A DNA stretch of 64,000 nt, from assembly GCF_026745355.1 (NCBI RefSeq), contig NC_079207.1, positions 36,838,742-36,902,741 on the forward strand. The letters run 5' to 3'. Origin of the DNA: Beta vulgaris subsp. vulgaris. Lineage: Eukaryota > Streptophyta > Magnoliopsida > Caryophyllales > Amaranthaceae. The notes under the pieces are model-generated. The model was given only the letters and a program-made list of their open reading frames with translations, had not been told where the DNA came from and searched no databases. Below are positions 30,033 to 42,190 of the stretch, in pieces; within the stretch, counting starts at the first letter, position 1, and each line of letters begins with the position of its first letter. A program made the position numbers and the translations under genes.

Positions 30033-33000
30033 ACTGGGGTTCTGGAATACCAGAGGTCTCAACAACCCTCTGAAACATGGTGATGTTAAATGGTTTCTAA
30101 AACAGGATAAAATAGGGTTGTGTGGGCTTCTGGAAACTAGGGTGAAGAGTGGCAATTTTCCTAAAGTTTATTCAAGAGTGTGTGAAGGGTGGAGTGTGGT
30201 TACAAATCATCAGCAGCATAGAGGAGGTAGAATATGGGTAATATGGTTACCAAATGTGTTTCACTTGGATGTTATTGAGTGCCATGCTCAGTTCATACAT
30301 TGTAGGGTGGAGCATAGATCATCTAATAAGAGTTTTTGCATTACATTTGTGTATGGTATGAATGATGCTCAAGATAGAGAGGAGCTGTGGAATAGGCTCT
30401 CTATTATCAGTAGTAAGGTAAAAGAGGCTTGGGTGCTAGTTGGTGATTTTAATAATGTTTTACATCTCAATGAAAGACTGGGATCTGCAGTTACACTAGC
30501 TAAGGTGAACAGCTTTAGAGAATGTATGAGAGTGTGCAATCTTAATGAGCATTCAACTGAGGGTCCTTTTTTCACATGGAGTAATAAGCAGGAGGGAGAA
30601 GGGAGAGTTTGGTGTAGAATTGATAGAATCATTGCAAATGATGAATGGGATTCAAAGTGGCAAAAGCTGTTGCAAAATTCTTACCTGAGAGTGTTTCAGA
30701 TCATTGCCCATGTGTGATTTCTCTTGATCAGGCTGAGGTGGTGAGGCCTAAGGCTTTCAGATTCTTTAATATGTGGGCTGCTGATGATGAATTTTTGTCT
30801 AGGGTGCAGGGGGTGTGGAATGAGAATATTTCAGGAGTTCCCATGTACAAGGTGGTAGTTAAGTTGAAGAAGTTAAAAAGAGTGTTGAAGGATTTGAATA
30901 AAAGCAAATATGCTAGTATTGAGAGTGCAGCAGATGAAGCAAAGCTAAGAATGATCACTATACAGGAAAGTTTACAGCAGGAGCCTACTAATGAGAGATT
31001 ACACAAGGAGGAATCAGAAGCAAGAGTGAGATATAATGCTCTACACAAAGCAAGGTATAGTTTTTTGCAACAGAAGGCAAAACAAGAATGGTTGAGCAAA
31101 GGGGATCTGAATACACACTACTTTCATGCTTGCTTGAAGAAGAGGAGGCTGCAAAATCAAATCAGTAGAATACAAGATAAACAAGGGGTCTGAAGAGAAG
31201 AAAAGAGGGGAATTGAAGAAGCTTTCATGGAATATTATCAAGAGTTACTAGGCACAACTGCTCCAATGCAGGCTCATGTCAGCAAAACCATTATTCAAGA
31301 GGGTAATGTGGTTACAAGAACACAACAAGAAACTTTATGTGCAACTGTCACAAATGAAGAGATCAAGGAAGCCCTGTGGTCAATTGAAGACAACAAGGCC
31401 CCTGGCCCTGATGGATACAGCAGCTGCTTCTTTAAGAAAGCTTGGACTTGTGTAGGCCCTGAAGTGTGCAATGCAGTGCATAACTTTTTTCAGACTGGAA
31501 GATTATTGAAGCAAGTTAATGCTACTAATCTCTGCCTCACACCTAAGGTAGATCAGCCTATTGATGTCACTCAATTTCGTCCTATTGCTTGTTGCAATGT
31601 ACTTTATAAAATTATCTCTAAAGTGATGAGCAATATACTCTCTCAAGTTCTTCCAAGCTTAGTTGATGAAGTTCAAAGTGCATTTGTTGCTGGAAGGAAG
31701 ATTATGCACAACATTCTAATCTGCCAGGATATGCTAAAACAGTACAAAAGGAATTCTCAACCTCCTAGATGCACTCTGAAAATTGATATAAGGAAGGCCT
31801 ATGATTCCTTAAACTGGGAATTCATCAGAGAATTATTAGAGGGGCTTAATTTCCCAACAAGATTCATTGATTGGATTATGGAATGTATGACTAGTCCAAG
31901 CTACTCTCTTTGCATTAATGGTGAAACATGTGGGTTTTTCAAGGGTAAGAGAGGGCTCAGGCAAGGAGACCCTATCTCTCCCCTGCTGTTTGTAATTGCC
32001 ATGGACTATCTTACCAGATTAATGAAGAAAATGGGTAAGAAAGATGCTTTTGATTTCCATCACAGATGCCAAGGCCTTAGACTAAACCATCTTATCTTTG
32101 CTGATGATTTGATGATGTTTAGTAAAGGTAATGTGCAGTCAGTTGCGCTCATGGTGAGAACTCTAAAGGCTTTTGCTAAAGTCTCAGGCTTACATGCTAG
32201 TCCTTCCAAGACTGCAATATACTTTGGAAATGTCAAAAAGGATATTCAGGATAGCATTGTGCAACTCACAGGGTATAAAAAAGGTCAATTTCCTTTTAGA
32301 TACCTAGGAGTGCCTATTACATCCAAAAGGTTGGCTGTAGCAGATTGTGATGTTTTAATAGATAGGATTCTCCACAGAGTGATGTGTTGGAGTTCCAAAC
32401 ACCTATCTTATGCAGGAAGATCAGTTCTAGTTCACTCTATTCTGCTGAGCCTCCATACATACTGGGCTCAGGTGTTTATGCTACCAAAGAGTGTGCTGAA
32501 AAGGATAGTGCAAATATGTAGAGCTTTTTTATGGGAGGGAAAGTTTTCCTCACTAAAAGTCCTCCAGTTGCTTGGGAGTGGGTTTGTAGGCCCAAAATAT
32601 ATGGAGGTCTTGGAACTCATGACTGTCTCACATGGAACACATCAGCAATAGGGAAGTATATTTGGCAGGTGTCTCAAAAAGAAGATGTCCTTTGAATCAA
32701 GTGGGTGCATAGTGTGTATATCAAAGGAGCTAACTGATTTGTAGAATCAAGGAGGTCTTCAAGAGAGCCTATGTGAACAACAAATGGCTAAACTCAGATA
32801 AAAACTACACTATTAAGCTGGGTTATGAATGGCTAAAAGGTCCACAAATGAAGGTGGGATGGCATAATTGGGTATGGAGCAGTCTCAATATTCCAAAGCA
32901 TTCCTTTATTGCTTGGATTGTGATGTTAGGCAAATTGAAGACTCGAGAAAGGCTGAAAACAGCAGGGGTTATACAAGAGGGTTGGTGTCCTATGTGCTTC

Positions 33001-33372
33001 AATGAAGAGGAGACATGTCAGCATCTCTTCTTTAGATGCCCATGCAGTAGGGCTATTTGCCAAGGTATAATGAAATGGATGGGAATGAATATGAGCCAGC
33101 AGGAATGCATTTATACTTCATGGAATAAGTGGGGCAGGAAATTCAGAAGGAAAAACAGACAAAAAGTTAGCTATGCTGTGTTAGCTGCACTGGTGTACTC
33201 CATTTGGGAATGCAGAAATCATGCTATACGGTATGAGGCTGTGAGAAGACCTGAGAAAGTCATCAAGGATATTAAGAAATCCATCTGCATTAAATTGAAG
33301 TCTTGTGTAAATGAAAAATGGTCTATTGATGATAGAATGTGGCTAGATCAGTTATTAGTAGTAATTAGCTAG
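30025..33372 (+). pseudogene. LINE 2 ORF2, endonuclease/RT (few lesions)
   Basis: About 1,115 codons from ATG 30025. AP-endonuclease-like domain: LGFWNTRGLNNP, GLLETRVKSG, VLVGDFNNVL (30430-30460), RIDRIIANDEW and SDHCPCVISL (about 30696, after a frame change near 30640-30690). A TGA at 31191 interrupts the linker. RT domain: NKAPGPDGYSSCFFKKAW, FRPIACCNVLYKIISK, AFVAGRKIMHNILICQ, KIDIRKAYDSL, GLRQGDPISPLLF and catalytic FADDLMMF (32097-32120). A further frame change occurs near 32560, then a zf-RVT-like C-terminus, WSSLNIPKHSFIAWIVMLGK and CPMCFNEEETCQHLFFRC. Stop at 33370. Confidence 0.93.
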
Positions 33373-33500
33373 TATGCTTCTGTAGGCTACTTGTTATCTT
33401 TGTAGGTTGCTTTTGGTTGGATGTGTGGTAGTTTGTCTGTTGCTTGGTTGTGATGGTGCTGTAATGATTCTTTGGTAATAAAAGCTTACATTTTACCAAA

Positions 33501-33518
33501 AATAATTTTGAGATTCTT
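33501..33518. repeat. LINE 2 target-site duplication, right
   Basis: Exact copy of 28511-28528, lying directly after the LINE 2 3' end and before the resumed Sire2 RT sequence. Confidence 0.97.
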
Positions 33519-34292
33519 TCACACCAAGATCTAGGAGCTTGTTTCAAATGATAAATAGCTTTATCAAGCTTATAGACATGGTTTGGAAGATCAAGGTTTT
33601 CAAATCCGGGAGGTTGTTCCACATAGACGTATTCTATTAAATATCCATTTAAGAAAGCACATTTAATGTCCATTTGGTACAACATAAATCCCATAAATGT
33701 AGCAAAGGCAATCAAAATTCTTATGGCTTCTATTATAGCAAGAGGAGAAAAGGTCTCATCGAAATCAATACCTTCTTGTTGATTGTACAACTACAAGTCT
33801 GGCTTTGTTCCTTATGACTGTTTCATGCTCATCCAGCTTGAACCTGAAGACCCATTTTACCCCAATTACCTTTTGGTTCTTAGGCTTGGTCTCAAGATGC
33901 CACACATTGTTCCTCTAGAACTCATTCAGATACTCTTGCATGGCATTAATCAAATCAGACTCTAGTAGGGCATCATTGTGATCTCGAGGTTCTGTCATGG
34001 ACAGAATGGCTTGGAAAGCACATAAATTCTTGAGTTGGGACCTTGTCTAAGTTCCCTTCTCAATGTCGCTTATGATAAGATCCAGATGGGATCTTAGGTC
34101 TCTCCAGGGCCTTGGTTCAAAACCTCTCATTCCTGTTCCTTCAGCTTGAGGTTCTCCAGTTGTTTCAATTTTTGGTTGTATTTCTTCTTCTTGTGTTCCT
34201 TCATTTGCATGTTCCTCTTGAGGAATAGGATCAGGAACAGTCATCTCATTTTCAGGAATACGCTTCTTATTAGTACCCGAAGATGTTAGTTC
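33519..34292 (-). pseudogene. pol: Sire2 Pol: RT N-terminal part and integrase-RT linker
   Basis: On the minus strand from 34292: a Pro/Glu-rich linker (RIPENEMTVPDPIPQEEHAN), then SHLDLIISDIEKGT, the RT start with KWVFRFKLDEHE-like sequence, [17 protein letters not shown] (near 33785), QMDIKCAFLNGYL and [19 protein letters not shown]. Stops and a frame change at about 33790 break it. It is cut at 33518 by LINE 2 and at 34292 by Sire3. Confidence 0.88.
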
Positions 34293-35416
34293 TGTTATGT
34301 TCCCCATTTTGAGTTTTGAATGATGACAAACCACATTGAACTATTATATTGCATGTATGTTTCTGTTTACATGTGTAGGTGCCAAAGTACGAGCTTAATG
34401 GATAAGAAAGACGAAGCTAGTGAAGCCAAGTCTTGAAGAATTGCATGAAGACCAAGATCAAGTTGTAGCTTTTAGGTCTTAGATGCAATGTAAGTGGTAT
34501 AAAGGTTTTAATGCACTATAAGGTTTGAAACTGGAGAGATGAGGTAGTTGTGGATGACAAGAAACATCGGATACTTGTCATACACAACTACAAGTAAAAC
34601 TTGGTTGATTGGAACAATCTGGGAACAGATCTGAACCAGTCCTCTAAGACTTACTGCATTCGTATTTTAGGAAAGTTTCTTTCCGCGTAAAATTGATTTT
34701 CAAAATAAACGGATGCATGGTTTGTTATGCGAGCATGATTTCTTAAGTATGGTAAGTGTATTATATGATATTATACTGAGTATATTTTCCTTGGAATAAT
34801 TTCCATACATCCGAGGAAAGTATACTCTCATAATATCATGTAACACTAACTTACCAAAGGCTTATTTAAGAAGTTCTGCTAGCATTCAAACCTCAAGCTT
34901 TTGCACGATAATTTTTGAGTATTCTCTCAGCAAAAGTATTCTCTCTCAAGGATTCAAACCTAGCATAGACCCTAATACCACATAGATCAGAAACTTCTCT
35001 CATTCTAAGCATATTAGGCTGCTTTGTTCGTGAGAGAAAAACTTGTTATATTTGAGCATCCTGTGAGTTCAGGTTGCTAGGGAAGTTGATCAGGGATTAA
35101 CTTCATTTGAACCATCATAGTTGGTGGTTGAGTCGAACTTCCATAGGTGGAAGTTGGGGAATCATCTTGTGCATAGGTGCATAAGTGATTGAGTGTAATT
35201 CTTTTGTTTTCTGAGTTGATTAATCAAAGAGTGAGTGAGTGGAGGATGTAGACTTATTTGAAGTCGAACCTCGTTAAATCCTTGTGTTATTTATTCATTG
35301 CTTTTATTTCCGCTGCTAGAAAACTGTTTCTTTACTGTTCTTACATAATCGAAAAAGTTGCAACATTCGGGCAAACACTCAATTCACCCCCCTCTTGAGT
35401 GTCTCTTGCACTTACA
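34293..35416 (+). repeat. Sire3 5' LTR
   Basis: Begins TGTTATGTTCCCCATTTTGA and ends GTCTCTTGCACTTACA. Unlike the Sire1 LTR in most of its sequence, although both share a TTTTGA(A/T)(A/T)ATGACAAA-like start. Pairs with 47005-48132. Confidence 0.95.
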
Positions 35417-35418
35417 AT

Positions 35419-35430
35419 TGGTATCAGAGC
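35419..35430 (+). other. Sire3 primer-binding site (initiator tRNA-Met type)
   Basis: TGGTATCAGAGC two bases after the LTR end, identical to the Sire1 site. Confidence 0.95.
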
Positions 35431-35471
35431 CTAACTTCTTGAAAGGGTAACACCTAGAGAAGGAGGACATA

Positions 35472-37714
35472 ATGACTACTCAAGAAATGACTAGTGGACC
35501 CGGAGGATCAAGGCTACCAAAGTTCAATGGAACTAACTATCCTTGGTGGAAGAATTGCATGAGAAATCTGATCATTGGCACAGACTATGAGTGCTGGATG
35601 ATCATCAAGAATGGACCAAAGAAGGTGGCTAAAATTAGATGGAACAGAGAAGAAGGAGAGTGAGTACACTACTACAGATCTGAAGACCTTCGAGAAGAAT
35701 GCAAAGGCCATGTCTCTTCTTAACAAGGTATTGCTGATAATGAGGTAAGTCGTATATTAGCATGCTCTACTGCTAAGGAAATATGGGAAACCTTAGAATT
35801 AGCCTATGAAGGCACTAGTGAAGTCAGGAGATCTAAAGTTGATATGCTTATGTCTAAATATGAAACTTTTGATATGAACCGAGATGAAAATATAAGAGAT
35901 ATGTTTACTCGTTTCATGACAATTATCAATGAACTTAAATCTCTTGGAAAAGACTTTACTAATGAAGATTTGGTGAGAAAGATCTTGAGAAGTTTGACAG
36001 GTAAATGGCTGCCCAAGGTGACTGCTATTCAGGAGGCTAAGGATCTAACGACCTTGTCCATAGAACAACTTATTGGGTCATTAATGACTCATGAGATGTT
36101 GGTGGAGTCAAAGAGGAAACACAACAAAAGTCGTGGGTTAGCTTTGAAGGGTGAGGAAAATGATGAGATCTGATGATATTGGTCTCATGGCTAAGAGGTT
36201 TGAGAGGAGTCTCAGAACGCAGTTCAAGGGGAAGTCTTGGAAGAACAAGGGCAACTTGAAAAGACCAGTTCCAGCACTGGTTGCTTCAAATGTGGAGAAA
36301 CTGGACACATGATCAAGGATTGTCCAACATGGAAGAATGATAAAGGAGGACAGAGAGAAAGAAAATGACTAAGAGGGTATGCTAGCCGCCTGGGGTGATT
36401 CTGATTCAGGTGGTGAAAGCGAGGAAGATGAAGCCCTAATGTGTGTGACTGCTTGATTGGAGACATAGACCAGAAGCAGACCAGTTTGGAAAGAAAGGAC
36501 ACATGTGTCTCATGGCAGGAAGCAGCTCTTCCGACGAAGAACAGGTAACTATTTCTAATATGCAAGAACAAATGAGATATTGTGATAGAGATGAGTTACT
36601 AGGATTTTATTGATTCTGCTATTGAACAAAATGTTAAAGGTAATGCTGCTTATAAAGCTAACAAAAAGAAGTTGAGAGAAGTAACTCGAAACTTAGACCT
36701 AAGTGAAAGACCGTCTGCTGAACTTGAACTTATTTGTACAGAACTGAAAGAAAAAATTTCAGAGCTTGAAATAAGTTTGGATCAGAAGAATATTGAGCTT
36801 GAGATGCTAAGACCTCAATCAGATTTTTCAAAAATTGATTTTTATCAAAACATGATAGAGGATTTAGTAAACTCAAGGAGGCTGAAGTTGAAGGTATAAA
36901 TTTCGAGTTACTCAAACAGAAAAGCTCTACTTTAGAACATTTGATTTAATTTGGCTCATAATTACTGATTGATGATGTGGAAGAATTTTCAATGAGTATG
37001 TGGATTTGAAAGCTTCTTTGCTAGCACAAGTGGTCCTATGTTAATGTCGAAGACTTATGTTTGGAATATGAGGGTAAGATCTGTGATCTTCAATCCGAAT
37101 TATACGAACTAAGAAAAGGCAAGAACATTGCGACCACTTCTGAACAGATCCGAACTGGTTTCAAAACTTAAGGATGAGCTTCATAAGGCAAAGTTGGATC
37201 TTGCCATTGCTGCAGAATTTAATGAAGCTCAACTTAAGAAACTTGAAACCAAGGAACAGGATTTGAGTGATGCTTGAGACAGATGAACAGGCTCTCGATG
37301 CTCAGAGTACTTAAACATTCTGACTTCACAACCTGGTAATCCTCAGAGGTTTGGATTAGGGTATCTGGAACCAGTTCCCAACAGCCACCAAAGTTGGGAA
37401 GAGATGAGACTTTGATTTCTGAATTCAAGAGAGGTAAGTACGTGTTTGCAAAGGAATGCACGTGTTACCTACTGCGGTAAGAATGGTCATGTTATTAATA
37501 CTTGTTGGACTAAGCAAAAACATGAAAAAGAAACCAGTCTCATGTTCACAAGTTCATATCAGAAGGTCACACACACAATTGGTCTAACAATGGAAAACAT
37601 GATAAAATAAGAAGACCAATGTAAAACAAATCTGGGTTAGAAAGGACAGAGTCAAACCAGTTGTCCAAGGACAAGGAACCCAAGAAAGTCTGGGTTCCTA
37701 AAACTAAACCTTGA
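35472..37714 (+). pseudogene. gag: Sire3 Gag (broken)
   Basis: The ATG at 35472 gives MTTQEMTSGPGGSRLPKFNG, then TNYPWWKNCMRNLI. Frame changes near 35660 and 36170 break the capsid, whose middle reads TRFMTIINELKSLGKDFTNE and KWLPKVTAIQEAKDLTTLS. A CCHC knuckle, CFKCGETGHMIKDC, lies near 36285. Helical, Glu-rich sequence follows (SAELELICTELKEKISELEI). A second knuckle near 37460 lacks its first cysteine (TYCGKNGHVINTC). The frame ends KTKP-stop at 37714, just before pol. Too damaged to function. Confidence 0.85.
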
Positions 37715-37722
37715 TTTGTTTG

Positions 37723-40700
37723 CAGGTTAGAGTGAGAGCAAAACCATACTGGTATTTGGACAGTGGTTGCTCAAGACACATGTCAGGAGATAAAAGTCAA
37801 TTTCTCTCACTCGTAGCCTATGAAGGAGGAAGTGTCACCTTTGGAGACAATAGCAAAGGTTTGATTAAAGGTATAGGTAAAGTTGGTAAGACACTTTCTC
37901 AAGTCGATTAATGATGTTTACTATGTAGAAGGTTTGAAACATAACCTCTTGAGCATTTCTCAACTATGTGACAAAGGAAACCATGTTGAATTTGAAACCA
38001 ATCTTTGTCATATAGTCAACACTGAAACAAGGGAACTGGTCTGCAAGGGATTTCGACATAACAATGTTTACATAACATTTTTAAGTCAGATTCCAAAGAC
38101 CAGTGCCACTTGTCTTAGTGTTATAAAGGATGATCATTGGCTGTGGCATAAGAGACTTGGACATGTGAGTTTTTCTTTATAAATAAACTGAGATCTCAAG
38201 ACTTGGTGACAGGTTTACCAACATCAAGTTTGCTGAGATCATATTTGTCATGAATGTGCTAAATGTAAACATGTCAAGTCCTCTTTTCAGCCAAAGAAGT
38301 TTGTAAGCACAACTAGACCTTTCGAACTTGTACACATGGACTTGTGTGGCCCATGCGTGTGCAAAGTCGAAATGGTTATAGTTATGTGTTTGTGTTAGTT
38401 GATGATTATTCTCGTTTCACTTGGACAATCTTTTTAAGTTTAAAAATGAAACTTTTGAAGAATTTGAAATTCTGGTAAAACAAGTCCAAAACAAGATTAG
38501 TCATCAACTGGTCTCTATCCGGTCTGATCATGGTTCTGAATTTGACAATGTCAGCTTCGTAACCTACTGTAATGATCATGGTGTATCTCACAATTTTTCA
38601 GCTCCTAGAACTCCACAACAAAATGGAGTGGTTGAAAGGAAAAACGCACTCTAGAAGAAATGGCAAGAACAATGCTTCTAGAGAGTGGTCTTCCTCGAAA
38701 ATTCTGGGCTGAGGCTGTGAGTACTGCGTGTTATATTTTGAATAGGGTAATGTTGAGACCTTTACTTAAGAAAACATTGCACATTTACGCATTTTTGGGT
38801 GCAAATGTTTTGTACACAACAATGGTAAATCAAGTTTGGACAAGTTTGACCCTAGGAGTGATGAGGCTGTTTTCGTTGGATACTCTTCACACAGCAAGGC
38901 ATACAAAGTTTTCAATAAAAGAACCTTGTGTGTTGAAGAAAGTATCCATGTCTTGTTTGATGAGACTAACATGTTCAGCAAGCATGTGCAGGTTGAAGAT
39001 GTTGATGAGTTCGAATTGGTATGCTGAATTTACAGGGCTAAGGATGAAGATGGTGTGACCAGGCTCACCACACAATCTCATAGAGAGGAAGAGTCTGGTC
39101 CAGCACAGAATCAGGTAGCTCAAGAGGTAAGGGAAGGAGATAGTGACTCAGATGCTCATCCACATGAAGATGATGCAAATGAGACCACTATGGAAACTGG
39201 TTCACCTGCTCAAAACAACAATGAGACAGGGGGAACCAGTACAGGAACAGGTTCAACATTAGAAGGCACAAATGAAAACATTGATATAACAAATCTTTTA
39301 AGTACAAGTCCTCTCACCCCACTGATCTAATCATTAGTGACATTAACAAGGGGGTGCAGACAAGGAATTACTTTGCAAAACTTTTGTGCATTCTATTCCT
39401 TCTTATCAAGTGTTGAACCTACTGACTATAAGGTTGCTTTAACGATCCAGATTGGGTTTTGCCATGCAAGATGAACTCAATCAGTTTGAGAGAAATCAAG
39501 TATGGCATCTTGACCCAGGACGGAGAATATATGTCTGTTATTGGAACTAAATGGGTGTTCAGGAACAAATTGGACGATTCAGGAATTATAGTCAGAAACA
39601 AAGCTAGGCTAGTGGTTCAAGGGTTTAATCAACAGGAAGGAATTGATTATGATGAAACCTTTGCTCCAGTAGCCAGGCTTGAAGCTATCAGGATATTAAT
39701 TGCTTTGCTGCTCAAATGAATTTTAAACTCTTTCAAATGGACGTTAAGACAGCCTTTCTTAATGGCTATTTTGAAAGAAGATGTTTATGTAAAGCAGCCC
39801 CCTGGATTTGAAGATAGTGATTTGCCAAATCATGTTTTTAAACTCGATAAAGCTCTCTATGGTCTCAAACAAGCTCCCAGAGCTTGGTATGAGAGACTTT
39901 CCAGTTTTCTTTTAGAAAAGGTTATAAGAGAGGATCAGTTGACAAGACACTATTCTTGAAAGAAAAGGGGTCTGATCTGTTAGTGGTCCAAATATATGTT
40001 GATGATATTTTGTTTGGAGCTACTAATCCTGATTTGTGTAAAGAGTTTGCAGATTTGATGAAGAGCGAATTTGAGATGAGTATGATGGGAGAGCTTGGAT
40101 TCTTCCTTGGTCTTCAAATCAAGCAAGCCAAAGATGGAATCATGATCCATCAACAGAAATACCTCAAGGAGCTGCTGAAGAGGTATGGTCTGCAAGATAG
40201 CAAGTCCTATGAAACACCTATTCCAACTTCTACAAAATTGAGCCTTGATGAGAAGGGAAAGGATGTTGAGGGCACGCTATACAGAGGTATGATTGGCTCA
40301 TTGCTTTACTTAACAGCCAGTAGGCCAGATATAGTGTTTTAGTAGGGTTGTGTGCGAGATTTCAAAGCAACCCTAAAGAATCTCACCTAAAGGCTGTTAA
40401 AAGGATTCTTAGATATCTCAATGGACTGATGATTTTGTTTGTGGTATCCAAAGGGCAGCAACATGAGCCTCATTGGATACACAGATGCTGACTTTGCTGG
40501 TTTTATTGTGGACAGGAAAAGTACTTCTGGAATGGCCCACTTCTTAGGTTCTTGTCTCATTTCATGGGGATCTAAGAAACAAAATTCTGTAGCATTATCC
40601 ACAGCTGAGTCTGAGTACATTGCTGCTGCTTTGTGTGTGCTCAACTCTTGTGGATAAAGTCACAACTAAAGGATTTTGGGGTCTGTTTCGGAAGTGTTCC

Positions 40701-40933
40701 GATTTTATGTGATAACACAAGTGCAATCAATATTTCGAAAAACCTGTCCAGCATTCTAAAACCAAGCATATTGAGATAAGGCATCATTTTCTATGGACAA
40801 TGTTGAAAAAGGTAATGTTGAGTTGGAGTTTTGCAGGTCAGAAGATCAATTGGCTGACATATTTACAAAACCTTTGAGCAGAGAAGTGTTCATCAAGCTT
40901 CGTACCTTGTTGGGTATGATTAAGATTAGATAA
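37723..40933 (+). pseudogene. pol: Sire3 Pol: protease, integrase, RT, RNase H (broken)
   Basis: Protease: YWYLDSGCSRHMSGD (about 37750). Zinc-binding pre-integrase: LWHKRLGHVSFSL near 38142. Integrase core in pieces: VHMDLCGP near 38329, IRSDHGSEFDN near 38517 and PQQNGVVERKN near 38612. [17 protein letters not shown] near 39540, [20 protein letters not shown], and an intact YVDDILFGA near 39996. RNase H: GYTDADFAGFIVDRKSTSGM and LSTAESEYIAAA, ending near DIFTKPL, with the stop at 40931. Frame changes occur near 37900, 38180, 38440, 38790, 39330, 39710, 39960, 40340 and 40640. Confidence 0.9.
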
Positions 40934-41501
40934 TGAGCTCTTAGGTCTTGACTTCTCCCTTTGGCTTGTCAAATGATGTCATTTGCGTATATATTTCTGC
41001 TGTACATTTTTTTTTGCTTTTAGGGCTTACAAAGTTCTTATGCGATGCTGAGCTGATCATCTTAGTACTTGGGTACTTAAGCATGAGTCTTAAAAGGGTA
41101 AGTTGGCCAGACCAGTTGCAGACCACTTGGGAACCAGATTCTTGAGGCGGTTACTCTCTGAATACTTGGTTTATTTTTCAAATTTCAAATTAGGAAAATA
41201 AATGAAGTGACGGTTGTAATTAAGGCAACTGCAGTTTGCGATGAACGGATATATCCGTTTGATTTTTTTTCTTTCTTACCTTCTTATATATATTCTTGCA
41301 TGTGATCATACTTTCCTTATTTCTCTCTCATTATCTTTGATCATAGATTTTCTTGATTTTGTTTTCTTTAGTTGTGTTCTCTCTTTCGATCAAACCCTAC
41401 TTTCCTCTACTCTTTTCTTTCTCGAAATCTTGAAACACAAATTGTTCAAGTTTTCTCTTCTTGTTCTCAAGTGCTCACAACAGAGTAAATTCAGTCTCAT
41501 C
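40934..41501 (+). other. Sire3 spacer between pol and ORF3
   Basis: Position-matched to the Sire1 and Sire2 spacers. T/C-rich in its second half (41260-41420). A frame open from 41241 runs into ORF3, but the first ATG that gives the Sirevirus-type basic start (MPKRRSS) is at 41502, so I treat the upstream part as leader. It would encode a hydrophobic, Leu/Phe/Ile-rich stretch (FFLSYLLIYILACDHTFLIS) if used. Confidence 0.5.
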
Positions 41502-42190
41502 ATGCCAAAAAGAAGGAGTTCAAGGTTGGTCAAAAAGGAGGTTGAAGAATCTCCTGAAATTGAAACAATGCAAGCAACGGAAGTAGTTGATCCGATTGTA
41601 GAAGAGGAGATTGAAGAAGAAGAAGAAGTACCTCTAATACGGAGGTCTTCAAAGAAGCCAGCCACTGCAAAATCCATCACTACAAAATCAACCACACCAA
41701 AAACCACCACAAAAGCAGTTACTTCCACATCAACCGCCAAACCCACCAAACTTGCTACCACCAAAATTACAAAAACCACCACTCCCAAAAAGCCTGTCAC
41801 ACCAAAATCAAAGGCTCTCTCTCCAAAACCGGTTGAGGAGTCTAGGCCAGAGGAGTCGGAGAAGATAGAGGAGTCAGAATCTGAAAAGGAGTCGGAGCCA
41901 GTGGGTGAGTCAGAACCGGAAAATCAGGAGTTGGAGGAAGAAGAAGTTGAGAAGGAGGTTGTTGTAGTTGAGAAGGCAAAGAAGGTTGCCGCCAAGAAAC
42001 CGCCATCAAAAGTGGTTAAGTCTGTTGAGAAGACGGTTACCAAACCCATTCCCTCCAAACCCCCAGTCAAAACAACCAAGTCCAAAATCTCTACCCCTAC
42101 AATTTTACCCAAACCAGTGGAGAAATTAAAAAAGAAGGCCGATGTTGATGTTGAGGGGGAAGTTTCTAAGAAGGCAGGGGTTAAGGCTGG
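41502..42190 (+). pseudogene. Sire3 ORF3, N-terminal part
   Basis: Starts MPKRRSSRLVKKEVEESPE, then a Thr/Lys/Pro-rich region (TKSTTPKTTTKAVTS) and Glu-rich blocks (SEKESEPVGESEPENQELEE). Such low-complexity, charged sequence is also seen at the N-termini of the Sire1 and Sire2 ORF3. The frame is open up to the solo LTR at 42191 and continues after it at 44936/44941. The first ATG could be upstream at 41241; see the spacer entry. Confidence 0.75.

Larger units (their letters stand above)
28529..33500 (+). mobile_element. LINE 2: near full-length L1-like retrotransposon
   Basis: A 4,972-bp insertion with an 18-bp target duplication, a ~145-bp 5' UTR, ORF1, ORF2 and a 3' end GGTAATAAAAGCTTACATTT followed by TACCAAA. 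The tail is very short in A residues, unlike LINE 1. Frames are much better kept than in LINE 1: ORF1 has two nonsense changes and one frame change, and ORF2 has a few lesions. Confidence 0.96.

Noticed and set aside
41241..41501. Hydrophobic N-terminal extension of Sire3 ORF3 as a signal peptide
   Set aside because: The frame is open, but the Leu/Phe-rich stretch lies in the spacer before the Sirevirus-type basic start (MPKRRSS at 41502), and I saw no clear counterpart in Sire1 or Sire2.
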